5,858 bases of DNA from Candidatus Latescibacterota bacterium (GCA_030613045.1 JAUWMS010000195.1:1-5858); one strand, 5' to 3'; shown: positions 1 through 5,835, counted from the first letter of the stretch. Numbers and translations: made by a program. The notes: a model not told the origin generated them from the letters alone.

Positions 1-765
1 CGGTACTCGGTAACAGCGTGGGAGGGCGACGACATAGTCGGGCACGTATTATTCACACCGGCCAGAATCCGGCTGATGGACGAAACGCTGCCTGCGCTTG
101 CGGAGGGGCCTGTGGCCGTCATCCCGGAACGACAGCGCCAGGGCATCGGGGGACAACTGCTTCGCTACGGGCACGAACTCGGCAAACGGGAAGGCTTTGC
201 GTGCGCCTTTCTCCAGGGACATCCGTCGTACTATCCCCGACACGGGTACCGTCCGTGCTACGGATTCCCCAAAACGACCATAGATACGGACAAGCTGCCG
301 GAGCCGTCCCGGAAATTTCTGAGACTGCCGGTTCGACGTGCGGACATCCCGTGGTTGGTGGAACGTTGGGAAGTGGAGTGGCGGGACGTGGACTTCGGCT
401 GGCTGTGGGGAACAGCGCCGGGCGAATGGGCCATTCCGGGCATAGACACCAAAATGTGGTGGACGGAAGACGGCCATCGCGCGGCTTATACCATAGCGGA
501 CAAGCTGATTATCGCGGAAGATCCGGCATGGGCGCGCGAAGTCATCGCCTCCCTCAGACCAAAGAAACTGGATCATCATCCATCGGGATGGCTGGCGCGG
601 CACGTTTTGGATGCGGAGTGGGCGACTGTGGAAGTGAACCGGAGCGATGCGGCGATGGTGTGCGAGTTGCAGGAGGGCGCGCTCGAAGCGGTTCTGAAAG
701 CGCTCGAAACCGGAAAACGTCTTCCCGGCGTTACCGTATTTCCTCTGCCGTTTATGGCCAGTTGA
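1..765 (+). CDS. GNAT family N-acetyltransferase, 5' truncated by window edge
   Basis: The frame is open from base 1 to a TGA at 763-765, giving 254 visible residues; the start lies upstream of the window. The first 90 or so visible residues are the second half of a GNAT domain. The stretch GPVAVIPERQRQGIGGQLL (visible residues 36-54) contains the acetyl-CoA pyrophosphate-binding Q/R-x-x-G-x-G/A loop, followed by the helix GHELGKREGF and the family-typical GHPSYYPRHGYRP segment, where such enzymes often read GHP-x-YY-x-R-x-GF. By family knowledge it would transfer an acetyl group from acetyl-CoA to an amine; the substrate is unknown. About 160 residues follow the GNAT core, rich in Trp and charged residues, possibly a second, degenerate GNAT-like domain as in tandem GNAT proteins. 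There is no signal peptide or membrane segment, so it should be cytosolic. The ATG at 76 is not the real start, because the upstream residues continue the fold. Confidence 0.9.
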   Translation, partial: RYSVTAWEGDDIVGHVLFTPARIRLMDETLPALAEGPVAVIPERQRQGIGGQLLRYGHELGKREGFACAFLQGHPSYYPRHGYRPCYGFPKTTIDTDKLPEPSRKFLRLPVRRADIPWLVERWEVEWRDVDFGWLWGTAPGEWAIPGIDTKMWWTEDGHRAAYTIADKLIIAEDPAWAREVIASLRPKKLDHHPSGWLARHVLDAEWATVEVNRSDAAMVCELQEGALEAVLKALETGKRLPGVTVFPLPFMAS

Positions 766-783
766 GAGACAAAGCAGAGTGCT

Positions 784-799
784 CCTCCAACGAGGTTTT
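784..799 (+). terminator. Weak possible terminator after the acetyltransferase gene
   Basis: Nineteen bases after the stop codon, CCTC (784-787) can pair with GAGG (792-795) around the loop CAAC, directly followed by TTTT (796-799). The stem is only four pairs, so this is a marginal intrinsic terminator. It is recorded because nothing better ends the plus-strand transcript before the folded minus-strand segment begins. Confidence 0.2.
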
Positions 800-800
800 G

Positions 801-823
801 AAAAAAGCCGGAGTGAACTCGGC
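801..823 (-). terminator. Intrinsic terminator pointing leftwards (minus strand)
   Basis: On the minus strand GCCG (823-820) pairs with CGGC (810-807). Two further pairs (819-818 with 813-812) lie across a bulged C811 and close the loop TTCA. The stem is followed at once by TTTTTT (806-801). Orientation is clear because the plus strand has an A-run before the stem and no T-run after it. No minus-strand protein gene lies upstream, so the terminator implies a non-coding minus-strand transcript or blocks antisense transcription of the acetyltransferase gene. Confidence 0.5.
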
Positions 824-940
824 ACTGGCAAAGACAAGAAGCCTCTGAAGAGGCTGAGGTTCAGTCCCTTCAGGGAGTTCATGATGTTCCCAGTGTCCGC
901 TTCAGCTCGGCTTTCTCCTTAGACGTTTCAGAGCTGGGAT
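801..940 (-). ncRNA. Candidate structured small RNA on the minus strand
   Basis: Read on the minus strand, this segment forms a chain of hairpins ending in a hairpin with a T6 tail, although both flanking genes are on the plus strand. In order: TCCCAG (939-934) can close with CTGGGA (893-888), or CAGCTC (936-931) with GAGCTG (908-903), the two helices sharing bases 936-934; then TCCC-TGAA-GGGA (876-865); then AGCCTC-TTCA-GAGGCT (855-840); then the terminator stem at 823-807. Three successive hairpins carry the loop TGAA or its complement TTCA, so the loops could kiss. Minus-strand reading frames here are short, Lys/Arg/Ser-rich and lack a ribosome site, which argues against a protein. The 5' end is undefined; weaker hairpins continue to about 1110, so the RNA may be about 140 to 330 bases. 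I do not recognise it as tmRNA, RNase P, 6S or SRP RNA. No promoter was confidently placed. Confidence 0.35.
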
Positions 941-1143
941 ACCCCCGGAAGATGGCGTTGCCCCGCTGAATTTCCGTTGGACGTGTTTTCCCGGAAAGGC
1001 TGTGATCCCGATGGGTCTCGGTCTTTCTTTTTGGCGAAGCGTGGAAAAAACGTTTGCCTTTGAGCTTCACTTGGAGTATCTTTTGTCCGGTCTCCTCGCA
1101 GTCGGAGGTCTTTTCCCGAGTTTTGCCGTTCGGATAGATTCAA

Positions 1144-1237
1144 CCCCGAAGGACACTAAAGCACACCGAAAAGCCCTGAAAGTGAGAGGACTTTGGTTCT
1201 CTTGAGGGGCGTGGTGTTTCGGTGGTTTCGGTGTTGC
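1144..1237. repeat. Inverted pair of 9-10-base tandem repeats upstream of the hydrolase gene
   Basis: The left arm has three units at a 10-base period: CCCCGAAGGA (1144), CACTAAAGCA (1154), CACCGAAAAG (1164). The right arm carries the inverted form TTTCGGTG at 1217-1224 and 1226-1233, preceded by a degenerate GTGGTG unit. The arms flank about 40 bases and could fold back on each other. The right arm ends about 50 bases before the hydrolase start codon. The design matches the elements upstream of the other two genes with visible starts. Confidence 0.7.
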
Positions 1238-1273
1238 CTTTTTTGAGGTCGTTTTTCCTAATCGAACTAGGAT

Positions 1274-1280
1274 AAAGGGG
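1274..1280 (+). promoter_or_regulatory. Ribosome binding site of the hydrolase gene
   Basis: AAAGGGG lies six bases before the ATG at 1287. It fixes this start and excludes later in-frame ATGs. No convincing -10/-35 pair was found between the repeat element and this site. Confidence 0.65.
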
Positions 1281-1286
1281 AAAACT

Positions 1287-2990
1287 ATGACAAAAGCACA
1301 TGGTGGGCTTGGAATCCTCGAGGAGAAAGAGGTTCCCGTTTCGATGCGGGATGGGGTGATCCTGCGCGCGAACGTGTTTCGTCCGGATGCGGCGCGTACG
1401 TTTCCGGGGTTGTTGGTGCGCACGCCCTACGGAAAGGCCACAGGCGGACTTGAGCGATTCGTGCGCGCCGGATACGTGGTCGCTGCGCAGGACGCGCGCG
1501 GCCGCGATGCCTCCGACGGTGAATACGTGCCCTTCACCGTGGAGGATACCGGAGACGCCGAAGACGGGTACGATACCGTCGAGTGGCTCGCAAAGCAGGC
1601 GTATTGCAACGGCGACGTCGGCACGATGGGCGCCTCGTACAACGCATGGATGCAGTGGATGCTGGCGAAGCTTCGTCCCCCACACCTGTTGGCCATGTGC
1701 GCGTATTCCATTCCGTTGGAGTTGACGGAGGTGGACTGGTGCGGTGCATTCCGGCCCGGCCGGCGGGTGAGATGGTGGATGGCCTCCATAGCCCCGGACT
1801 TGCGCCGGCGTCAGGGGCTACCCGGTCCGCATACCAAGGCAGAGGCCGCTAAGATCTGGGATGAGATCGAGCACGGAAGGTGGCTGGGGTTCATGCCGTG
1901 GCTGGATCTGCCGCGCTATCTTCCCAAGGGGCTGGCTGAATACGCAGAGGATTGGCTTCGACATCCGAACCGCAGGGCGTGGAAATTCGTGGAAGCGCAT
2001 AAGGAGATCGAGGTGCCCAATCTCGACTTCAGCGGTTGGTACGATCACTGCAACGGAACGATGGGCCACTTGGATGGCATGCAGAAGAACGCCCGCACCG
2101 AAGTCGCCCGGACGCAGACGAAGTTGGTCCTTGGTCCGTGGAATCATAGCGGATTGGGGAAGCGAAAGATCGGGGAGATTGATTTCGGGCCGCAGGCCGA
2201 GTTGGACCTGCCCGATCTGATCATCCGGTGGTTCGATCATTGGCTGAAGGGGTTGGACAACGGGGTGGATCGCGAGCCGCCCGTGCGTTACTTTGTGATG
2301 GGATCGGCAAAGTGGAAACGCGCAACCACGTGGCCGCCGGATGGAATGCGCGAGGCGTTTTACTATCTGGCCAGCGAGGGTTGCGCCGCTCAGGTTGAAG
2401 GCGACGGGCTTTTGACGACAGAGCCTCCCGAAGAAGCGCCCTGCGATGTTTACACCTACGATCCAAACGATCCCGTTCCTACACTCTGGACGCGCGCCCT
2501 TTTCACCGTGCCCTCGGATCGCCGCCAGCTCGAATATCGGCAGGATATGCTTTACTACCGGACGTCACCGCTCGAAGAGGACGTCGAGGTGGTGGGCTAT
2601 CCGGAGGTGGTGCTCTACGCTTCCTCATCGGCGCCGGATACCGATTTTTTCGCCCGCCTCGTAAATGAGGATCCCGATGGCCCGGCTCTCGAAGTGTGCT
2701 ATGGCATGGTGCGGGCGCGGCATCGCCATTCCCTGGATCGCGAAGAGTTTCTCACGCCCGGTGAAGTTACGGAGTTCAGGATCAAACTTGGAGCCACAGC
2801 CTGTCGTTTCCTCAAAGGGCATCGGATTCGGCTGGAAATCACGAGTAGCGATTTCCCCAACCATGACCGCAATCACAACACAGGTCGCAACGATCTGGCG
2901 GACACAAAATGCGTGACAGCCCAGCAGAAGATTTTTCATTCGGTAGAGCATCCGTCGCGTCTGGTCTTGAGGGTAGATGCCGATATATAG
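1287..2990 (+). CDS. CocE/NonD family serine hydrolase (peptidase S15-like)
   Basis: A complete 567-residue alpha/beta hydrolase of the CocE/NonD type (X-Pro dipeptidyl-peptidase and cocaine-esterase superfamily), close to the usual 550-650 residues. The N-terminal strands include VPVSMRDGVILRANVFRP and RTPYGK, where Tyr48 sits at the position that helps form the oxyanion hole in cocaine esterase. The nucleophile elbow GTMGASYNAW places Ser117. The acid is Asp253 in SGWYDHCNGT and the base is His287 in LVLGPWNHSG, all in the family order Ser-Asp-His. A helical cap lies between about residues 140 and 245. The C-terminal jelly-roll domain runs from about 330 to the end and carries the typical SSDFPNHDRNHNTG segment and the ending HPSRLVLRVDADI. 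There is no signal peptide, so it is likely a cytosolic esterase, amidase or acylase; the substrate cannot be read from sequence. Slightly unusual: the position three after the catalytic Ser is Ala, where relatives usually have Gly. Confidence 0.93.
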   Translation: MTKAHGGLGILEEKEVPVSMRDGVILRANVFRPDAARTFPGLLVRTPYGKATGGLERFVRAGYVVAAQDARGRDASDGEYVPFTVEDTGDAEDGYDTVEWLAKQAYCNGDVGTMGASYNAWMQWMLAKLRPPHLLAMCAYSIPLELTEVDWCGAFRPGRRVRWWMASIAPDLRRRQGLPGPHTKAEAAKIWDEIEHGRWLGFMPWLDLPRYLPKGLAEYAEDWLRHPNRRAWKFVEAHKEIEVPNLDFSGWYDHCNGTMGHLDGMQKNARTEVARTQTKLVLGPWNHSGLGKRKIGEIDFGPQAELDLPDLIIRWFDHWLKGLDNGVDREPPVRYFVMGSAKWKRATTWPPDGMREAFYYLASEGCAAQVEGDGLLTTEPPEEAPCDVYTYDPNDPVPTLWTRALFTVPSDRRQLEYRQDMLYYRTSPLEEDVEVVGYPEVVLYASSSAPDTDFFARLVNEDPDGPALEVCYGMVRARHRHSLDREEFLTPGEVTEFRIKLGATACRFLKGHRIRLEITSSDFPNHDRNHNTGRNDLADTKCVTAQQKIFHSVEHPSRLVLRVDADI

Positions 2991-3359
2991 ACTGCCCTAT
3001 TGCATCAGAAAGGCACTCCTATGGCCGGCAGAGCCACTGAGCGCGAGGGGAAAAGTCAAAATGATAGTCGAAGGAGCCTGCGAGACGGCAGAAAGGGAGG
3101 CCGTCTGGTCCTATCCAAACGCGAAAAGGGGGCGAAGATATTTCTATCTTCGCCCCTTTGGCATCGGGTTTCATGAAAACGGTGCAAGTGGTTTGCGAAA
3201 AAGGAGGAGAACCGTCGAGGCACGCTACGGCTGCAGCCCGGAGAACCGTGCCTCCGTCGCCACCGCGCGCAGTGTGGGCTTTGTCCCTTACGGAACCAGC
3301 CTGGTTCTTTCCGCACCGGCGGCGGATTTGGAGACTTGAGAGAGGGGACACTCCCGAAT
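2991..3359. other. Convergent intergenic gap, no gene
   Basis: These 369 bases separate the converging hydrolase and transporter genes. Apart from the terminator at 3126-3159 they hold two smaller inverted repeats: GACGGC (3084-3089) with GCCGTC (3100-3105) around a 10-base loop, and GAACCA-GCC-TGGTTC at 3293-3307. Just past the transporter stop there is also GGGA-CAC-TCCC (3345-3355), without a T-run. Open frames on both strands are shadows, with Arg/Pro/Ser-rich composition and no ribosome site. Confidence 0.6.
3126..3159. terminator. Strong hairpin, probable terminator serving both converging genes
   Basis: GGGGCGAAGATA (3129-3140) pairs perfectly over 12 bases with TATCTTCGCCCC (3145-3156). 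On the minus strand the loop is GAAA, a stable GNRA tetraloop, and the stem is followed by CTTTT, a fair intrinsic terminator for the transporter gene that ends about 200 bases before it. On the plus strand the stem extends by one G-U and two A-U pairs but lacks a long T-run, so it is weaker for the hydrolase transcript, 138 bases after its stop. Confidence 0.6.
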
Positions 3360-4529
3360 CTAAGCTTCTTCGGTCTTCGGATTCTCCGCCTCCACCCTCA
3401 ACGGCAGCAGCATCAACGCAGAGGCGATCATCAACAGGCCGCTGAGAAAAAATGGGGTGCTGATCGAAACATCCGCCACAAATCCCGCAATCAACGGCCC
3501 GAATATCCCCCCTAAGCTGCATACGGCCAAGCCCTGTCCCACCTGCCGTCCGCGCACTTCCGGTTGGGCAAACCGCTGAATCAGCGTCTTCTGTATGGGG
3601 AACCAGACGGAGGCGCCCACCAGATCGTGCGTCAGCCAGACCACCGTGGCCGGAAGGAAATGTGGGATCAGCGCGGAAACGGACATCGCGATCCCCTCGT
3701 AGATCACAAATCCGACATAGAGCGCCTTCAAAGACCCTCGAATCCAGCGTCCCGTAAACAGCATCGGAAGTCCCAGTGTGATCCGATGGATTGTCAGGAT
3801 GGTGGCCACGATGGGCGCGGAGACCGCGAATTTTTTGGCGAAGAACAGGGGCATCACAAAGCAGTGGCTTGTGCTCAGACCCACGGTGAACACGAACCCC
3901 GATGCGGCAAGGATCCGCAGTTCCACGGGCAATCCGAACGACCACAGATGGCGAAGTTGCATCGCTTCCCCATGCTGCGCCTCGGTGTTGCGCTCATGAA
4001 ATCCCCACGAGAACCAAAAGAACGCCGCCATCAGCAGCGCGGCTGAAAAGAAAAAAGACGTCCGGTAGCCCACAGCCACCAACAGCGCACCGCCCACGAA
4101 GGTACCGATCCCCTGAAACAGAAACTCCGCCCCGTTCGTTCTGGCAATGAACTCCGTGAATCGCTTCTGCGCGTTTTCGTAAAGCGCCACCGTGTGCATC
4201 GTGTCCTTCACCACCGCGGAGGATTCGCGGAGGCTCTTCAGCGCGATCTGAGCGGCTAAGGCCCGAAAGAGGGGTGTCAGAAAATTGGCCAAAGCACAGC
4301 CGACCAGCGCCAGCGCATAGAAACCCTTCCGTCCGAGCCGGTCCGACAGGTGTCCCACATAGATCCGCAGCACGAACATCGCCAGCGCGGCCATCGAGAA
4401 AATGGTTCCCATCCGGACAGAGGAAATCCCTGCGTCATCGAGGTAATAGGGGAGCAAAAAATCGTACACGCCAAACGACAGCCCGAACAGGATGGACGCG
4501 CCCAACATGATCCGAACGTTTCGGTTCAT
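3360..4529 (-). CDS. Major facilitator superfamily (MFS) transporter
   Basis: A 389-residue integral membrane protein of standard MFS length. The loop between helices 2 and 3 has the canonical motif A, GHLSDRLGRK (residues 59-68), whose Asp63 and Arg residues support the alternating-access gate. Hydrophobic segments lie near residues 8-28, 40-58, 70-92, 134-154, 157-176, 204-225, 236-258, 266-288, 292-312, 330-352 and 358-377. Helix 4 falls around 93-115 and is unusually polar (KSLRESSAVVKDT), a feature of some MFS subgroups that keep charged residues there. A hydrophilic loop at about 178-200 links the two six-helix halves. It should act in the cytoplasmic membrane as a proton-coupled exporter or importer; substrate unknown. 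The start at 4529 is chosen because AAGGA precedes it by five bases and the fold begins there. Extending to an ATG at 4640 would translate the upstream repeats. It converges on the hydrolase gene. Confidence 0.88.
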   Translation of the reverse strand: MNRNVRIMLGASILFGLSFGVYDFLLPYYLDDAGISSVRMGTIFSMAALAMFVLRIYVGHLSDRLGRKGFYALALVGCALANFLTPLFRALAAQIALKSLRESSAVVKDTMHTVALYENAQKRFTEFIARTNGAEFLFQGIGTFVGGALLVAVGYRTSFFFSAALLMAAFFWFSWGFHERNTEAQHGEAMQLRHLWSFGLPVELRILAASGFVFTVGLSTSHCFVMPLFFAKKFAVSAPIVATILTIHRITLGLPMLFTGRWIRGSLKALYVGFVIYEGIAMSVSALIPHFLPATVVWLTHDLVGASVWFPIQKTLIQRFAQPEVRGRQVGQGLAVCSLGGIFGPLIAGFVADVSISTPFFLSGLLMIASALMLLPLRVEAENPKTEEA

Positions 4530-4534
4530 CCTTT

Positions 4535-4540
4535 TCCTTT
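4535..4540 (-). promoter_or_regulatory. Ribosome binding site of the transporter gene
   Basis: On the minus strand AAAGGA precedes the ATG (4529-4527) with a five-base spacer. It decides the start against the upstream in-frame ATG at 4640. Confidence 0.6.
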
Positions 4541-4555
4541 CTAAAACTCCGCTAC

Positions 4556-4747
4556 CACGGAAACACACGGAACACCACGGAAAGGCAAAGCCGAAACAAA
4601 AATCCAGAAGCAATGGGACACGGATTACACGGATTTTCACGGATCAAAAATCCCCTTCCGACTTCCGACTCCTGACTTCCGACGGCTGACTTCTGACTTC
4701 TGATTCCTGACTTCCCGCTTTTCCGTGTCCTTCCGTGCTGTTCCGTG
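4556..4747. repeat. Long inverted repeat with period-10 arms between amidotransferase and transporter genes
   Basis: The left arm has CACGGAA three times at exact 10-base spacing (4556, 4566, 4576). The right arm has its exact inverse, TTCCGTG, three times at the same spacing (4721, 4731, 4741). The seven-base cores are identical in all six units, while the three-base spacers differ between arms. Between the arms lie three CACGGAT units (ending at 4625, 4634, 4644) and a 7-base tandem array. The left arm ends 27 bases before the transporter start codon. Its transcript could form a long hairpin in the transporter leader or act as an attenuator after the amidotransferase gene. Confidence 0.85.
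4656..4718. repeat. Tandem array, nine 7-base units
   Basis: Nine consecutive 7-base units follow the consensus TTCYGAC. Three are exact TTCCGAC (4656, 4663, 4677); the rest differ at one to three positions (for example TTCTGAC at 4691, TCCTGAC at 4670 and 4705, GGCTGAC at 4684). The array sits inside the inverted repeat 4556-4747. The unit is too short, and lacks spacers, for a CRISPR array; it looks like a simple-sequence expansion. Confidence 0.85.
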
Positions 4748-4767
4748 GGTAAGCGTTTTGTTTTGTT

Positions 4768-5454
4768 CTATATCACGCCCGCGATGCGGAAAAAGTTGCT
4801 CAGTATCCTCTTCCCATCCGGGTACGCCTCTATGTAGGACTCCGGATGAAACTGGGTGCCATAGAGGATGCGCTCCCGATGCTTCATCGCCTGGATGCGG
4901 CACGCCTCGGTGGAGGCCAGCAGCTCAAACTCCGGAGGCAGCGATTTGACCTCGCAGTAGTGCGACTCGCGCACGATAAAGGGATTATTCAACCCCTCGA
5001 ACAGGGGATCGTCCTTTACGACGGTTACGGGATAGAAGCCGTTTTCCTTGAAGTACCCGGGGTGATAACCTGTGGGGGATACGTCGGGCTCGCCCGGACG
5101 CAGGCGGCGCATCGGCTGATCCTCCAGACGATCCATTTTCCGAATGTCTCCACTGAACAGCGCGGCGATCAACTGATGACTGCCGCAGAGCGCGATGGTG
5201 GGGATGTCGCGCTGATGCAGGACGTCGTTTAGGGGATAGAACGAGGAAAGATCGAACTCCTGAAACGCCTTTCCGAATCCGCTCAACAGCAGCGCCTTTG
5301 GCTGCAATTCCTCAACACGGTCCACCGAAAGCTGCGCGTGGTGCATCACGAGGCACGGCTCTCCGCTCAACTGTTCAAAACGCACCTTGTGCTGAAAACG
5401 CCCGTCGCCCTTTTCGTAGTCCTCCGAGGTCGCGACGATCCCGTAGATGATCAT
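4768..5454 (-). CDS. Stand-alone class I glutamine amidotransferase
   Basis: The product is 228 residues, the size of an isolated class I (triad) GATase domain. The nucleophile elbow IALCGSHQLIAALF places the catalytic Cys90, and YGTQFHPESY supplies His203 and Glu205, completing the Cys-His-Glu triad. LLLSGFG (residues 56-62) occupies the oxyanion-strand position, where many relatives read SGGP. The segment before the triad end (ESHYCEVKSLPPEFELLAST) resembles that of GMP-synthase-type GATase domains. By family knowledge such domains release ammonia from glutamine for a partner synthase, or act on related gamma-glutamyl compounds. No synthase partner is encoded nearby, so the acceptor reaction is unknown. 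The start at 5454 is fixed by GGAGG six bases upstream; a longer frame to 5592 would translate the repeat leader. It is soluble, with no signal peptide. The transporter gene follows on the same strand after 238 bases, so co-transcription is possible but not shown. Confidence 0.87.
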   Translation of the reverse strand: MIIYGIVATSEDYEKGDGRFQHKVRFEQLSGEPCLVMHHAQLSVDRVEELQPKALLLSGFGKAFQEFDLSSFYPLNDVLHQRDIPTIALCGSHQLIAALFSGDIRKMDRLEDQPMRRLRPGEPDVSPTGYHPGYFKENGFYPVTVVKDDPLFEGLNNPFIVRESHYCEVKSLPPEFELLASTEACRIQAMKHRERILYGTQFHPESYIEAYPDGKRILSNFFRIAGVI

Positions 5455-5460
5455 GATGGT

Positions 5461-5465
5461 CCTCC
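5461..5465 (-). promoter_or_regulatory. Ribosome binding site of the amidotransferase gene
   Basis: On the minus strand a perfect GGAGG core stands six bases before the ATG at 5454, the best ribosome site in the window. It rejects the longer upstream start. Confidence 0.75.
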
Positions 5466-5479
5466 GTTTTTTCTGAAAA

Positions 5480-5650
5480 GGTGCAGAGAATGCAAAGAGA
5501 AGAAAGTGAGAAAGTGAGAAAGTCGATTCAGTCCGATAAAAGGAGAATCGACCAAGTGTGACGGTGAGAAAGGGCAAAGCCCACTTTCTCATTTTTCCAC
5601 ACGCACACGTTCACAGAAAGTTTCTATGCGTTCTATGCATTTCCGCGGTG
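5480..5650. repeat. Nested inverted-repeat leader element upstream of the amidotransferase gene
   Basis: Outer left units TGCAGAGAA (5482) and TGCAAAGAG (5491) are matched in inverted form by TTCTATGCG (5622) and TTCTATGCA (5631), plus TTTCCGCGGT (5640). Inside lie three 8-base units AGAAAGTG/AGAAAGTC (5501, 5509, 5517), with an inverse CACTTTCT at 5582. Innermost, GTCGATTC (5522-5529) pairs perfectly with GAATCGAC (5545-5552). A separate hairpin pairs TGAGAAAGGGC (5565-5575) with GCCC-(AC)-TTTCTCA (5579-5591), loop AAA, with T5 after it on the plus strand. The element ends about 26 bases before the start codon and would lie in the gene's 5' leader. Confidence 0.7.
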
Positions 5651-5696
5651 CATTCAGACAAAAGAGGGAAAAAGCGGAATTCCAGAGAGAAGGGGT

Positions 5697-5725
5697 ATAA
5701 TACCCATTTCGGTGTGAAAAAGCAA
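5697..5725 (-). promoter_or_regulatory. Possible promoter for the amidotransferase gene
   Basis: On the minus strand TTGCTT (5725-5720) is followed after 17 bases by TATTAT (5702-5697), a good -10 match with a half-match -35. Transcription would start near 5690 and run through the nested repeat leader, about 235 bases. The -10 lies in the palindrome GGGTAT-A-ATACCC (5693-5705), and the -35 overlaps the inverted repeat TGAAAA-N9-TTTTCA (5715-5735), which could be an operator. The plus-strand TATAAT in the same palindrome has no -35. Confidence 0.3.
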
Positions 5726-5835
5726 GCCCTTTTCATGCAGAAGCGAGTTTTTCTGAATTTCGATAAAAACCGGAGAAAAAAAACACAACGGAAAGCATAT
5801 CTCCCGGAACGAAAGATGAACCCCCATGATGCCGC

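Noticed and set aside
18..848. Long plus-strand frame overlapping the acetyltransferase
   Set aside because: It is a shadow: Arg/Gly/Ser-rich with no domain, while the frame starting at base 1 carries clear GNAT motifs.
49..882. Long minus-strand frame over the acetyltransferase and part of the folded segment
   Set aside because: Low stop density in GC-rich antisense sequence explains it; no motif or ribosome site, and the terminator at 801-823 would interrupt it.
879..1143. Two short minus-strand frames in the folded intergenic region
   Set aside because: Lys/Arg/Ser-rich, no ribosome site, no recognisable domain; the hairpins fit a structured RNA better.
1243..1274. Promoter TTGAGG ... 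TAGGAT just before the hydrolase gene
   Set aside because: The spacing of 20 is too long and the start site would fall inside the ribosome binding site.
4530..4640. N-terminal extension of the transporter by 37 residues
   Set aside because: The extension is translated period-10 repeat, and the internal ATG has a good ribosome site.
4556..4747. CRISPR array
   Set aside because: The repeat units are 7-10 bases, without spacers of 25-40 bases and without cas genes.
5455..5592. N-terminal extension of the amidotransferase by 46 residues
   Set aside because: It would translate the repeat leader; GGAGG six bases before 5454 marks the true start.
5564..5596. Plus-strand terminator (hairpin followed by T5)
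   Set aside because: No plus-strand gene lies upstream; it is better read as part of the nested leader repeat.
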